Positions 1 to 7,925 of a DNA stretch of 14,174 nt are shown piece after piece; position 1 is the first letter of the stretch, and each line of letters starts with the position of its first letter. The notes below the pieces were generated by a model. That model was not told the origin of the DNA, ran no database searches, and saw nothing but the letters and a program-made list of their open reading frames with translations. Made by a program: the position numbers and the translations under genes. Source of the stretch: Fusobacteriaceae bacterium UBA2433 (GTDB lineage: Bacteria; Fusobacteriota; Fusobacteriia; Fusobacteriales; Fusobacteriaceae); the NCBI GenBank assembly GCA_002342785.1, contig DDQV01000169.1:1-14174 (forward strand), given 5' to 3'.

Positions 1-426
1 GCATGTGGTCTTGCTTGTTCTACTGAGGGAGTTCCTACAAAAGCAGGAAACTACCAAATAGATCTTCTTTTAGCAAATGTCTGTAAACAAAATATAACAA
101 GATTTCCATATGAAATAGCTAGATTAGCTGAAGATATTGCAGGTGGATTAATGGTAACTATGCCTTCAGATATAGATTTCCAACATCCTGTAATTGGAGA
201 ATATTGTAAAAAATATTTCGCTGGAGACAGTAAAGTGCCTGTAGAAAATCGTCAAAAAGTTCTTAGATTTATTGAAAATCTAACTTTAGGTGCTTCTGCT
301 GTAGGATACAGAACTGAATCGATGCATGGTGCAGGTTCTCCTCAAGCTCAAAGAGTAATGATAGCTCGACAAGGAAATATTGAAGGAAAAAAACAATTAG
401 TTAAAGATCTTACAGATATAAAATAA
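1..426 (+). CDS. abfD: 4-hydroxybutyryl-CoA dehydratase (vinylacetyl-CoA delta-isomerase), C-terminal fragment
   Basis: The frame is open from the first base and ends at TAA 424-426, giving about 141 residues of a protein that is usually about 485-490 long. The sequence shows ACGLACSTEGVPTKAGNYQ near the left edge, then RFPYEIARLAEDIAGG, and GYRTESMHGAGSPQAQR near the C-terminus, which I recognise as AbfD. The family dehydrates 4-hydroxybutyryl-CoA to crotonyl-CoA by a radical mechanism in the cytoplasm, using FAD and a [4Fe-4S] cluster. The cluster ligands lie in the part of the protein left of the window and cannot be checked. The fragment is the C-terminal acyl-CoA-dehydrogenase-like helical domain. 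An apparent ATG at 151 is internal and not a start. It is followed by a UUCG hairpin and a NifU-like gene, then the rest of the 4-hydroxybutyrate pathway, which supports the call. Confidence 0.93.
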   Translation, partial: ACGLACSTEGVPTKAGNYQIDLLLANVCKQNITRFPYEIARLAEDIAGGLMVTMPSDIDFQHPVIGEYCKKYFAGDSKVPVENRQKVLRFIENLTLGASAVGYRTESMHGAGSPQAQRVMIARQGNIEGKKQLVKDLTDIK

Positions 427-434
427 TATTAATA

Positions 435-452
435 GAGAGGCTTCGGCCTCTC
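435..452 (+). terminator. UUCG-capped hairpin after abfD
   Basis: GAGAGGC (435-441) and GCCTCTC (446-452) form a perfect 7-bp stem closed by a TTCG tetraloop, 8 nt after the abfD stop. No T-run follows (the next bases are ATAATAATAAGG), so it is not a textbook intrinsic terminator. It may be a partial terminator, or a 3'-stabilising or processing hairpin between abfD and the downstream genes. The structure is clear; its function is inferred. Confidence 0.6.
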
Positions 453-460
453 ATAATAAT

Positions 461-466
461 AAGGTG
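461..466 (+). promoter_or_regulatory. Ribosome-binding site that decides the NFU gene start
   Basis: AAGGTG sits 6 nt before ATG 473. The alternative GTG start at 464 lies inside this element and has no separate Shine-Dalgarno sequence, which favours the ATG. Confidence 0.5.
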
Positions 467-472
467 ATTATA

Positions 473-754
473 ATGATTCAAAAAATAGAAAAAATAATAA
501 CAGAAAAAATTAAACCTGCTATACAAGAACATGGTGGAGATATTAAAATAATATCTTTTAAAGAAGGAATTTTAAATATAAAATTACTAGGAAGTTGTGT
601 AGGATGTTCTTATGCTAAAAGTACTACATTAGAAAATATAAAAAAGGTAATTTTTTTAGAAAATTTAGGAGTCAAAGATATTATCCTAGAAACTGGAGTT
701 TCAGAGGATCTCATAGAGATGGCTAGAAAACTTTTAGCTAAAAAAAATACATAA
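473..754 (+). CDS. NifU C-terminal-domain-like Fe-S cluster protein
   Basis: This is a 93-residue protein that consists only of a NifU C-terminal (NFU) domain. An N-terminal helix leads into IQEHGGDIK (about residues 17-25), followed by GSCVGCSYAKSTTLENIKK (40-58). The latter contains the CxxC pair C42/C45 that in this family binds a transient [4Fe-4S] cluster for delivery to target enzymes. I chose ATG 473 over the in-frame GTG at 464 because AAGGTG (461-466) works as the ribosome-binding site and overlaps that GTG. The gene lies between abfD and cat2 with short gaps. AbfD needs a [4Fe-4S] cluster, so a role in maturing or repairing AbfD is a reasonable inference from context. The sequence itself shows only a generic NFU carrier domain, and a general housekeeping role is possible. 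Confidence 0.82.
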   Translation: MIQKIEKIITEKIKPAIQEHGGDIKIISFKEGILNIKLLGSCVGCSYAKSTTLENIKKVIFLENLGVKDIILETGVSEDLIEMARKLLAKKNT

Positions 755-787
755 ATATAAAATATACAATAAAAGGAGTGAAAATAA

Positions 788-2089
788 ATGGAGTGGGAAG
801 AACTGTATAAAAAAAAATTAGTATCTCCAGATGAAGCAATCTTAAATATAAATTCTCAAAGTAGAATAGTAGTAGCTCATGCATGTGCTGAACCAAAAAT
901 TTTAGTAGATGCTTTAGTTAAAAATAAAGAACATTTTGAAAATTCAGAAATAGTTCATATGGTTGCTATGGGAAAAGCTGAGTATGTTAATAGTGATATG
1001 AAAAAACATTTTACTCACAATGCATTATTTGCAGGAGCTAGCACCAGAAAAGCAGTTCAAGATGGAAGAGCTGATTTTACCACATGTTATTTCCATGAAG
1101 TACCAAAATTATTTAAAGAGGGATATCTTAAAGTAGATGTTGCTTTAATACAAACAAGTCTTCCAGATGAACACGGAAACTGTAGTATGGGAATATCTAT
1201 CGACTATATCAAATCAGCTTCGGAAAATGCAAAACTTATTATTGCTCAAGTAAATAAACATATGCCAAGAACAATGGGGGATTCTTTTATCCATGTTTCA
1301 GATATAGATTATATTGTAGAGCACTCTGAACCTTTAATTGAATTATGTCCCCCTAAAATAGGAGATATTGAAAAAGCTATTGGAAAAAATTGTGCATCTC
1401 TTGTAGAAGATGGTTCTACCCTTCAGCTTGGTATAGGAGCTATTCCAGATGCAGCTCTTCTATTTTTAAAAGATAAAAAAAATCTTGGAATTCATTCTGA
1501 AATGATCTCTGATGGTGTTTTAGATCTAGTAAAATCTGGTGTTATAAATAATAAAGCTAAAAATTTTCATACAGGAAAGATGATTGTTACTTTTGTAATG
1601 GGTACTAAGGCACTTTATGATTATGTAGACAATAATCCTTTAGTCGAGTTTCATCCAGTAGATTATGTTAATAATCCTATAATAATAGCCAACAATGATA
1701 AGATGATATCTATTAATTCTTGTGTACAAATAGATCTAACTGGTCAAATTTGTTCAGAATCTATAGGATATAATCAAATTAGTGGTGTAGGTGGACAAGT
1801 AGACTTTGTTAGAGGAGCTACTATGAGTCGTGGCGGTAAATCAATTATTGCTATACCATCTACTGCTGCTAAAGGAAAAATATCTCGTATAGTATCTGTT
1901 TTAGATGAGGGTGCTATAGTAACTACTTCTAGAAATGATGTAGACTATATCGTAACTGAATATGGTATTGCTAGACTTAAAGGAAAAACACTCAAAGAAA
2001 GAGGTAGGGTATTGATCGGTATTTCTCATCCTGATTTTAGAGATGAACTCATTAATATTTGGGAAGAAAGATATCGTTGTAAATTTTAA
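788..2089 (+). CDS. cat2: 4-hydroxybutyrate CoA-transferase
   Basis: This 433-residue protein has the length and features of the Cat2/AbfT family of CoA-transferases. They move CoA from acetyl-CoA (or butyryl-CoA) to 4-hydroxybutyrate, making the substrate of AbfD in the cytoplasm. The N-terminal Rossmann-like half carries FAGASTRKAV (81-90) and the stretch around SLPDEHGNCSMG (124-135). The C-terminal half begins near LQLGIGAIPDA (212-222) and has GIHSEMISDG (234-243), whose Glu238 is the expected catalytic glutamate that forms the CoA thioester. HPVDYVNNP and the terminal EYGIARLKGKTLKERG motif complete the family signature. An AGGAG ribosome-binding site lies about 9 nt before the ATG. It follows abfD and the NFU gene and precedes the transporter. 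A 4-hydroxybutyrate substrate, rather than another acid, is inferred from the neighbouring abfD, sucD and 4hbD genes. Confidence 0.93.
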   Translation: MEWEELYKKKLVSPDEAILNINSQSRIVVAHACAEPKILVDALVKNKEHFENSEIVHMVAMGKAEYVNSDMKKHFTHNALFAGASTRKAVQDGRADFTTCYFHEVPKLFKEGYLKVDVALIQTSLPDEHGNCSMGISIDYIKSASENAKLIIAQVNKHMPRTMGDSFIHVSDIDYIVEHSEPLIELCPPKIGDIEKAIGKNCASLVEDGSTLQLGIGAIPDAALLFLKDKKNLGIHSEMISDGVLDLVKSGVINNKAKNFHTGKMIVTFVMGTKALYDYVDNNPLVEFHPVDYVNNPIIIANNDKMISINSCVQIDLTGQICSESIGYNQISGVGGQVDFVRGATMSRGGKSIIAIPSTAAKGKISRIVSVLDEGAIVTTSRNDVDYIVTEYGIARLKGKTLKERGRVLIGISHPDFRDELINIWEERYRCKF

Positions 2090-2095
2090 TCTTAA

Positions 2096-2124
2096 TTTAG
2101 CTGAGAAAATTTGTCTCAGCTAAA
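2096..2124 (+). terminator. 11-bp hairpin after cat2
   Basis: TTTAGCTGAGA (2096-2106) pairs perfectly with TCTCAGCTAAA (2114-2124) around a 7-nt loop, just after the cat2 stop. Only AATTT follows instead of a clean T-run, so termination is probably partial. It separates the abfD-NFU-cat2 group from the transporter-cat1 group and may set their relative expression. Confidence 0.6.
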
Positions 2125-2170
2125 AATTTAATACTAAAAGTGAAAAAATTAACTTTTAAGGGGGATCTAC

Positions 2171-3535
2171 ATGTTTGTATTTAAAAGTATTCATTGGTTG
2201 ACTAATCCTTTTATTCTAATGTTTATAACAATTTTTACAGGATTAATTGTTGGAAAAATTTTAAAAATTGGTACTTCAGGTGCTTTATTTACGGGGTTAG
2301 GAATAGGTTGGTTAGTAGTAAAGTTAGCTAATGATGAAGTGGCTGCACAAGGACCTTTTGCATCTGTATTTAATTCAATGCTCAAGGTCAGTGTTATTGA
2401 TAAAAAATTCTTTAGCTTATTTCTAATTCTTTTTGTAGCTGCAGTAGGACTTTTAGCAGCTGATAAAATCTCACTCATACTTAAAACGTATGGTACAAAA
2501 TTTGTTGTATTAGGACTTTTAATTGTTTTTATAGGAGCAGGAACAACTTACACTCTGACTATATTAAGTAATAAAGCAAATCCGTATGAAGTTTCAGGAG
2601 TTTATACAGGAGCTCTTACTAGTTCCCCTGGATTAGCCGCTGCAATTGAAACATCTAGGGAACATGCTAAAGAGTGGTCTACAGAATATTCATCTCTTAG
2701 TCATCACAATAAAGAAATACTTCTTAATATATTAAATTCTAATGGTAATCTTACACCGGAAAATACATCCACTTTAACTTCGGAGCAACAAGCAGGATTT
2801 ATCCTTAGTGCTGAATCTGGTGTAGGTGTAGGTCATGCAATCGGTTATCCATTTGGTGTTCTTATAGTAATATTAGCAATGAAATTATTCCCAAAATTAT
2901 TTAGATTAAATTTAGAAGAGGAACATCGTCAATTTCAAAAAGAAATGACAGAAGCAAGAAAAAATGTAGATGTAAAACATGTTGAGTCTGTAACTTTTGA
3001 TTTAATTGCTTTCTCCTTTGTCTGTATTCTTGGCTATACATTTGGAATGCTCAAGGTAAATCTTGGATATTTAGGATATTTCAGTCTTGGTTCTACAGGA
3101 GGAATATTAATTTCTTCCATCTTTTTTGGACATATAGGAAAATTAGGACCAATGACTTTTAGAATGGACAAAAAAATTCTTGGAGTAATAAGAGACATAT
3201 CACTTACATTTTTCTTAGCTATTGTAGGTTTAAGATATGGATTTGCTGCTATAAATTCCTTAACAGGTGCAGGTTTTTATCTATGTGTAGTAGCCATTGC
3301 AGTTGGAGTTTTATCTATGTTTTCCGGTTTCCTTGTAGGAAAATATGTATTTAAAATTAATTGGATCATGCTTTCAGGAGCAATATGTGGAGGAATGACT
3401 TCTACTCCTGGTCTTGGAGTAGCTGTAGATGTTATAGGAACTGATGATCCTGCTGCTGGATACGCTGCTACATATCCATTTGCATTATTTGGAATGGTTT
3501 TATTCACAATAATTTTACATAAATTGCCAATGTAA
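2171..3535 (+). CDS. AspT-family (aspartate:alanine exchanger type) membrane transporter, candidate dicarboxylate/4-hydroxybutyrate exchanger
   Basis: This 454-residue protein is strongly hydrophobic with about ten membrane segments and a visible internal duplication. TGALTSSPGLAAA (146-158) and GYPFG (225-229) in the first half correspond to GGMTSTPGLGVA (407-418) and TYPFA (434-438) in the second. This duplication is characteristic of the AspT/YidE/YbjL family, which includes aspartate:alanine exchangers and the succinate exporter SucE1 of Corynebacterium. It is shorter than usual for the family, and I see no central RCK/TrkA-C domains. The first half has an extra hydrophilic stretch of about 50 residues (about 160-212) between the two motifs that the second half lacks. 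Its place between cat2 and cat1 suggests succinate uptake or exchange with a pathway product. The substrate is inferred from context only. AAGGGGG before the ATG is the ribosome-binding site. Confidence 0.82.
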   Translation: MFVFKSIHWLTNPFILMFITIFTGLIVGKILKIGTSGALFTGLGIGWLVVKLANDEVAAQGPFASVFNSMLKVSVIDKKFFSLFLILFVAAVGLLAADKISLILKTYGTKFVVLGLLIVFIGAGTTYTLTILSNKANPYEVSGVYTGALTSSPGLAAAIETSREHAKEWSTEYSSLSHHNKEILLNILNSNGNLTPENTSTLTSEQQAGFILSAESGVGVGHAIGYPFGVLIVILAMKLFPKLFRLNLEEEHRQFQKEMTEARKNVDVKHVESVTFDLIAFSFVCILGYTFGMLKVNLGYLGYFSLGSTGGILISSIFFGHIGKLGPMTFRMDKKILGVIRDISLTFFLAIVGLRYGFAAINSLTGAGFYLCVVAIAVGVLSMFSGFLVGKYVFKINWIMLSGAICGGMTSTPGLGVAVDVIGTDDPAAGYAATYPFALFGMVLFTIILHKLPM

Positions 3536-3561
3536 CTAATTTTAATAAAGGGGTGTAATAG

Positions 3562-5061
3562 ATGCAAACTAGAATTAGAAATCAACAACTTAGAGAAAAA
3601 ATTATGAATCCTATGGAAGCAAGTAAATTAATAAAAAATGGAATGGTTATTGGTACTAGTGGATTTACTCCTTCGGGTTATCCTAAAGTTGTTCCACTTG
3701 CTCTTGCAGATAGAGTAAAAGAAAGTAAGGAAACAATGAAATTAACACTTTACTCTGGAGCATCTCTTGGACCAGAAGTAGATGGTGCATGGGCTGAAGC
3801 AGGAATTCTTGCTAAAAGACTTCCATACCAAACTAATAAAAAATTAAGACAGGATATAAATTGTGGAAAGGTAGAATATCTTGATATGCATCTTAGTCAT
3901 TCATCTCAATATTTAAACTATGGAGCATTACCAAAAATAGATATAGCTATAATAGAAGCTGTAGCTATTACAGAAGATGGTCATATAATTCCTACAAGTG
4001 CAGTTGGAAACTCACCATCATTTTTAAAAAATGCTAACAAAGTTATAGTTGAAATAAGTTCAAAACAACCAATAGAATTAGAGGGAATGTCAGATATATA
4101 TATGCTTGAAAATCCACCAATGAGAACTCATATACCTATAGAAACACCTGGAGATAAAGTTGGAACACCATATATAATTTGTGGTAAAGATAAGATAGCG
4201 GCTATTGTATTTTCAGATTTAGAAGATCATGTAAGAGACCTAGCACCAATTTGTGATACAGATAGAGCTATCTCTAAAAATATTATTGGTTTCTTAGAAA
4301 AAGAAGTTGCTTTAGGAAGATTAACAAATAGTTTACTGCCTCTTCAATCTGGTGTAGGAAATGTTGCAAATGCTGTTCTTGCCGGTCTCTGTGATTCAAA
4401 CTTTGAAAATTTAGTTTGCTATACAGAAGTTTTACAAGATGCAATGCTTGAACTCATGCAATGTGGAAAAATAATAAAAGCATCAGCTTGCTCTATAAGT
4501 CCCTCTCCTAGAGGTCTTAAATTATTCAGAGATAATATAGATTTCTTCAAAGATAAAATTATTTTGAGACCATTAGATATATCAAACAGTCCAGAAATGG
4601 CAAGAAAATTAGGAGTAATCGCAATGAACACAGCTATTGAAGCTGATATCTATGGAAATATAAATTCTACACATATAATGGGAACAAAAATAATGAATGG
4701 TATTGGAGGATCTGGCGACTTTGCTAGAAATGCATATTTAACAATTTTTAGTACAAGTTCTACTGCTAAAAATGGAAAAATTTCATCTATTGTACCTATG
4801 GTTTCCCATGTAGATCATACAGAACACGACACTATGATATTAGTTACAGAACAAGGTGTTGCAGATCTTCGTGGACTTAGCCCAAAAGAAAAAGCAAGAG
4901 TTGTAATTGAAAATTGTGTACATCCAGATTTTAAAGAACAGATGAAAGATTATTTTAAAAGAGCCTGTGAAGTTTGTGATAACTGTCATACTCCCCATGT
5001 TTTAGGAGAAGCACTATCATGGCATTCTAACTTTTTAGAAACTGGAACAATGAAAAAATAA
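3562..5061 (+). CDS. cat1: Succinate CoA-transferase (succinyl-CoA:acetate/acyl CoA-transferase, acetyl-CoA hydrolase family)
   Basis: This 499-residue protein has the normal length of the Cat1/AarC/acetyl-CoA hydrolase family. It transfers CoA from an acyl-CoA to succinate, the entry step of the pathway, in the cytoplasm. Visible marks are GTSGFTPSGYPK (31-42), SAVGNSPSFL (146-155) and LQSGVGNVANAV (261-272). CYTEVLQDAMLEL follows, with Glu289 as the expected catalytic glutamate. GGSGDFARNA, the VSHVDHTEHD stretch and TEQGVADLRGLSP lie near the C-terminus. AAAGGGG precedes ATG 3562 at good spacing, 26 nt after the transporter stop, so the two are probably co-transcribed. Family members can also act as acetate:succinate or propionate CoA-transferases. 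The adjacent sucD gene makes succinyl-CoA formation for reduction the likely direction. Confidence 0.92.
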   Translation: MQTRIRNQQLREKIMNPMEASKLIKNGMVIGTSGFTPSGYPKVVPLALADRVKESKETMKLTLYSGASLGPEVDGAWAEAGILAKRLPYQTNKKLRQDINCGKVEYLDMHLSHSSQYLNYGALPKIDIAIIEAVAITEDGHIIPTSAVGNSPSFLKNANKVIVEISSKQPIELEGMSDIYMLENPPMRTHIPIETPGDKVGTPYIICGKDKIAAIVFSDLEDHVRDLAPICDTDRAISKNIIGFLEKEVALGRLTNSLLPLQSGVGNVANAVLAGLCDSNFENLVCYTEVLQDAMLELMQCGKIIKASACSISPSPRGLKLFRDNIDFFKDKIILRPLDISNSPEMARKLGVIAMNTAIEADIYGNINSTHIMGTKIMNGIGGSGDFARNAYLTIFSTSSTAKNGKISSIVPMVSHVDHTEHDTMILVTEQGVADLRGLSPKEKARVVIENCVHPDFKEQMKDYFKRACEVCDNCHTPHVLGEALSWHSNFLETGTMKK

Positions 5062-5158
5062 AATTAAAACAAGGTCTAACTTAAAATATAAAAAAATAAA
5101 ATTATTGATAATTGTTTAAAAAATATAAAGCAACTTACTTTAAAGGAGGAACAACAAA

Positions 5159-6529
5159 ATGGATTCAAAAAATTATATTGACGAAATGATTCAAAAGGCA
5201 CAGGTAGCTCAAAACGAATTGGCAACATACAGCCAAGAGGAGCTAGATGCAATAGTAAAAACAATTGGAAAAACTGTATATGATAATGCTGAAGAACTTG
5301 CAAGAATGGCTATCGATGAAACAAGAATGGGTGTTTATGAAGATAAAGTAGGAAAAAATAAAGGAAAATCTAAAACTATTTGGAATAATTTGAGAGATAA
5401 AAAAAGTGTAGGGATCATTGAAAGAGATTTAGAAAAAAATCTTGTCATGGTAGCTAAACCTGTAGGAATAGTTGGAGCAGTTACTCCTACAACTAATCCA
5501 ATAGTAACACCTATGTGTAATGCAATGTTTGCTGTCAAAGGTGGAAACGCAATTATCGTAGCCCCACATCCTAGATCTAAAGAATGTACAACTGAAACAG
5601 TTGCTAGAATCAACAAAGCTTTAGTAGATAATAAAATTAGATGTCCAAAGGATGCTATCCAAGTAATCTCTGCACCATCTTTAGCTTATACAAGTGAATT
5701 AATGGGAAAAGTAGATGTCGTTCTTGCAACTGGTGGAATGGGAATGGTTAAAGCTGCTTATTCAAGTGGAAAACCTTCATTTGGTGTAGGAGCAGGAAAT
5801 GTTCAAGTAATCTTAGACAAAGGTGTTAATTATGATGAAGCTGCAGCTAAAATTATTGCAGGTAGAAAATTTGATAATGGTATAATTTGTTCTGGAGAAC
5901 AAACAGTAATTGCTCCAAAATCAGATTATAAAGCAGTTATAGATGCTATGGTTAGAAATGGAGCTCACTATATAGATGATGCTGCAGATATTCAAAAATT
6001 TAGAGATGCAATGTTTGAAGATGGTCATATGAATAAAGATGTTGTAGGTCAATCAGTTGCTAGAGTGGCAGAGATGGCAGGAGTAGTAGTTCCAAAAGAA
6101 GCTAAAGTTATCCTTTTAAAAGCTAGTGGAATTGGTGCTGAAGATCTTCTTTGTAAGGAAAAAATGTGTCCTGTACTTTCAGCTTTTGAATATGATACTA
6201 TTGAAGATGCAATTAAAATTGCTCAAACAAATTTAGATCTTGAAGGAAAGGGACATACAGCGTCAATTCATTCAAACAATATAGAAAATATTGAATTAGC
6301 TGGAAATTTATTAACAATCAGTAGATTAGTTGTAAATGCTCCATCTTCAACAACTGCTGGGGGATCTTTATTTAACGGATTTGCTCCTACAACTACATTA
6401 GGTTGTGGAACTTGGGGAAATAATGTTATCTCAGAAAACTTAGATTATAAACATTTAATAAATGTTTCTAGAATAGGTTTACTTATAGAAGATGTTGTAG
6501 TTCCAACTGATGAACAAATTTGGGGATAG
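5159..6529 (+). CDS. sucD: CoA-acylating succinate semialdehyde dehydrogenase
   Basis: This 456-residue protein belongs to the acylating aldehyde dehydrogenase family and lacks the C-terminal alcohol dehydrogenase domain of AdhE. It reduces succinyl-CoA with NAD(P)H to succinate semialdehyde and CoA. Visible marks are VGAVTPTTNPIVTPMCNAMFA-type coenzyme-binding sequence from about residue 105, VLATGGMGMV (188-197), GVGAGNVQVILD (209-220), and FDNGIICSGEQ (238-248), in which Cys244 is the catalytic thiol. A strong AGGAGG (5144-5149) precedes the ATG. The stop, TAG, is the only non-TAA stop among the genes here and is fused to the ribosome-binding site of the next gene. The 97-nt gap after cat1 has no clear terminator, so read-through from cat1 is likely. 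Other short acyl-CoA substrates cannot be excluded from sequence, but the neighbours fix the assignment well. Confidence 0.93.
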   Translation: MDSKNYIDEMIQKAQVAQNELATYSQEELDAIVKTIGKTVYDNAEELARMAIDETRMGVYEDKVGKNKGKSKTIWNNLRDKKSVGIIERDLEKNLVMVAKPVGIVGAVTPTTNPIVTPMCNAMFAVKGGNAIIVAPHPRSKECTTETVARINKALVDNKIRCPKDAIQVISAPSLAYTSELMGKVDVVLATGGMGMVKAAYSSGKPSFGVGAGNVQVILDKGVNYDEAAAKIIAGRKFDNGIICSGEQTVIAPKSDYKAVIDAMVRNGAHYIDDAADIQKFRDAMFEDGHMNKDVVGQSVARVAEMAGVVVPKEAKVILLKASGIGAEDLLCKEKMCPVLSAFEYDTIEDAIKIAQTNLDLEGKGHTASIHSNNIENIELAGNLLTISRLVVNAPSSTTAGGSLFNGFAPTTTLGCGTWGNNVISENLDYKHLINVSRIGLLIEDVVVPTDEQIWG

Positions 6530-6533
6530 GAGG
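6524..6533 (+). promoter_or_regulatory. 4hbD ribosome-binding site overlapping the sucD stop
   Basis: The TAG stop of sucD (6527-6529) overlaps AGGAGG (6528-6533), which is the Shine-Dalgarno for ATG 6543. Only 13 nt separate the two genes. This is consistent with translational coupling of the two consecutive reductases. Confidence 0.6.
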
Positions 6534-6542
6534 AAAAAATAA

Positions 6543-7661
6543 ATGAGACTTTTAAAAATACAACCAGAAATACATAAGTTCGATACATTTAAAGAGTTTG
6601 CTGTAGAATTTAAAATAGGAAAAGGTGACTTACTTTTTACTCATGATTTTCTTTTTGATAATTATATGAAAAGTTTAAATTTAGAATCTGAAAATTTATT
6701 TTTCGAATGTTTTGGTACAGGAGAACCATCAGATGAAACTATAAACTATATTATGGACGCTATCAGAGGAAAAGATATAAAAAGAGTAGTTGCAGTAGGT
6801 GGAGGATCTGTTATTGATATCTCAAAATTATTGATATTAGAAGATACTAAAGATTGCTTAAATTATTTTGAAAAAACTGTTGAGATAAAAAAAGTTAGAG
6901 AACTAGTAATTGTTCCTACAACTTGTGGAACAGGAAGTGAAGTAACAAATATTGCTATCTCTGAAATTAAATCAAAAAAAACTAAGATGGGATTAGCTGT
7001 AGATCAACTTTATCCGGAAAGTGCAGTATTGATTCCAGAATTACTTATGAATTTACCATATAAATTTTTCGTAACAAGTTCAATCGATGCTCTAATCCAT
7101 GCTATAGAAGCTTTTGTATCTCCAAAAGCAAATGCATATACTGAAATATTTAGTGTAAATGCAATTGAGATGATCTTAAAAGGATATATGAAAATTATAG
7201 AAAATGGAGAAGAATATAGAAAAGAGATCATAGAGGACTTTATGATTGGAAGTAACTATGCAGGAATTGCATTTGGAAATGCTGGAGTAGGAGCAGTTCA
7301 TGCACTTTCTTATCCTTTAGGTGGAGTTTATCATGTTCCCCATGGAGAAGCTAACTATCAATTTTTTACAGAAGTATTTAAAACATATTTGGCTAAAGAT
7401 CCAAAAGGAAAGATCGCAGAAGTTAATGAAGTACTAGCTGACATTATGAATATCCCAGAAGGGGAAGATGTCTACGCTGGATTATCAAATGTTTTAGATA
7501 AACTACTTTCTAGAAAACCACTCAGAGAATATGGGATGAAAGAAAAAGAGATAGAAGAATTTGCAGATGCAGTAATCGCAGGTCAACAAAGACTTTTAGC
7601 TAACAACTATGTTCCTTTAGAAAGAGCAGATATAGTAAATATTTATAAAAATCTTTACTAA
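6543..7661 (+). CDS. 4hbD: 4-hydroxybutyrate dehydrogenase (iron-containing alcohol dehydrogenase)
   Basis: This 372-residue protein is an iron-containing (group III) alcohol dehydrogenase, with length matching 4-hydroxybutyrate dehydrogenases. It reduces succinate semialdehyde to 4-hydroxybutyrate with NADH. The N-terminal nucleotide-binding half has VVAVGGGSVID (82-92) and VPTTCGTGSEVTN (124-136). The helical metal-binding half carries the expected ligands Asp182 and His186 (in IDALIHAIEA), His253 (HALSYPLGG) and His267 (VPHGEAN). The ATG is preceded by AGGAGG overlapping the sucD stop. It is the last gene of the cluster and is followed by a strong terminator. Group III enzymes are broad as a family, so 4-hydroxybutyrate specificity rests on its overall look plus the directly adjacent sucD, cat1, cat2 and abfD. 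Confidence 0.93.
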   Translation: MRLLKIQPEIHKFDTFKEFAVEFKIGKGDLLFTHDFLFDNYMKSLNLESENLFFECFGTGEPSDETINYIMDAIRGKDIKRVVAVGGGSVIDISKLLILEDTKDCLNYFEKTVEIKKVRELVIVPTTCGTGSEVTNIAISEIKSKKTKMGLAVDQLYPESAVLIPELLMNLPYKFFVTSSIDALIHAIEAFVSPKANAYTEIFSVNAIEMILKGYMKIIENGEEYRKEIIEDFMIGSNYAGIAFGNAGVGAVHALSYPLGGVYHVPHGEANYQFFTEVFKTYLAKDPKGKIAEVNEVLADIMNIPEGEDVYAGLSNVLDKLLSRKPLREYGMKEKEIEEFADAVIAGQQRLLANNYVPLERADIVNIYKNLY

Positions 7662-7676
7662 AAATATTAAGTAACT

Positions 7677-7717
7677 AAAGGATGATTTCTATATATTATA
7701 GGAGTCATCCTTTTTTT
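7677..7717 (+). terminator. Intrinsic terminator of the 4-hydroxybutyrate cluster
   Basis: AAAGGATGA (7677-7685) pairs with TCATCCTTT (7705-7713). The stem continues inward through TTTCTAT/ATAGGAG with two G-T pairs to a 5-nt loop, and a T7 run (7711-7717) follows. This is the clearest terminator in the cluster. Confidence 0.9.
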
Positions 7718-7788
7718 ATTATTTTCAATAAAAGATTGAGTTTCTAAGCAAAATTATAGTTAAAATAAAAAGGTTTTGAATACTTTGA

Positions 7789-7797
7789 TGGTATAAT
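7789..7797 (+). promoter_or_regulatory. Extended -10 promoter candidate for the HD-GYP/GGDEF unit
   Basis: TGG followed directly by TATAAT (7792-7797) is a consensus extended -10 element. No convincing -35 is seen, which extended -10 promoters often lack. A start near 7804 would give a leader of about 130 nt before the next gene. That leader is almost entirely A and T and shows no riboswitch-like structure that I can recognise. A second TATAAT at 7847-7852 with TTGATA at 7826 has only a 15-nt spacer and is a weaker alternative. Otherwise 7718-7937 holds no gene. Confidence 0.45.
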
Positions 7798-7925
7798 AAT
7801 ATAACACCTTGAATTTATAGAACTATTGATAATCCGAAAAAAAAAGTATAATTATAAAAAGATAGTCATAATTTTAATTATTGATTAAAAAATAATAAAA
7901 ATTCTAAAATAAATAAATAAATAAA

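Noticed and set aside
2191..2478. - strand frame of 95 residues opposite the transporter gene
   Set aside because: It is a shadow of a well-supported transporter coding sequence, with no ribosome-binding site; the same applies to 3277-3588, 4419-4631, 5076-5303, 5335-5616, 7010-7231 and 9360-9572 on the - strand.
5062..5158. Internal promoter before sucD (TTGATA at 5105, TATAAA at 5124)
   Set aside because: The spacer is only 13 nt and the sequence is low-complexity AT; I could not support it over read-through from cat1.
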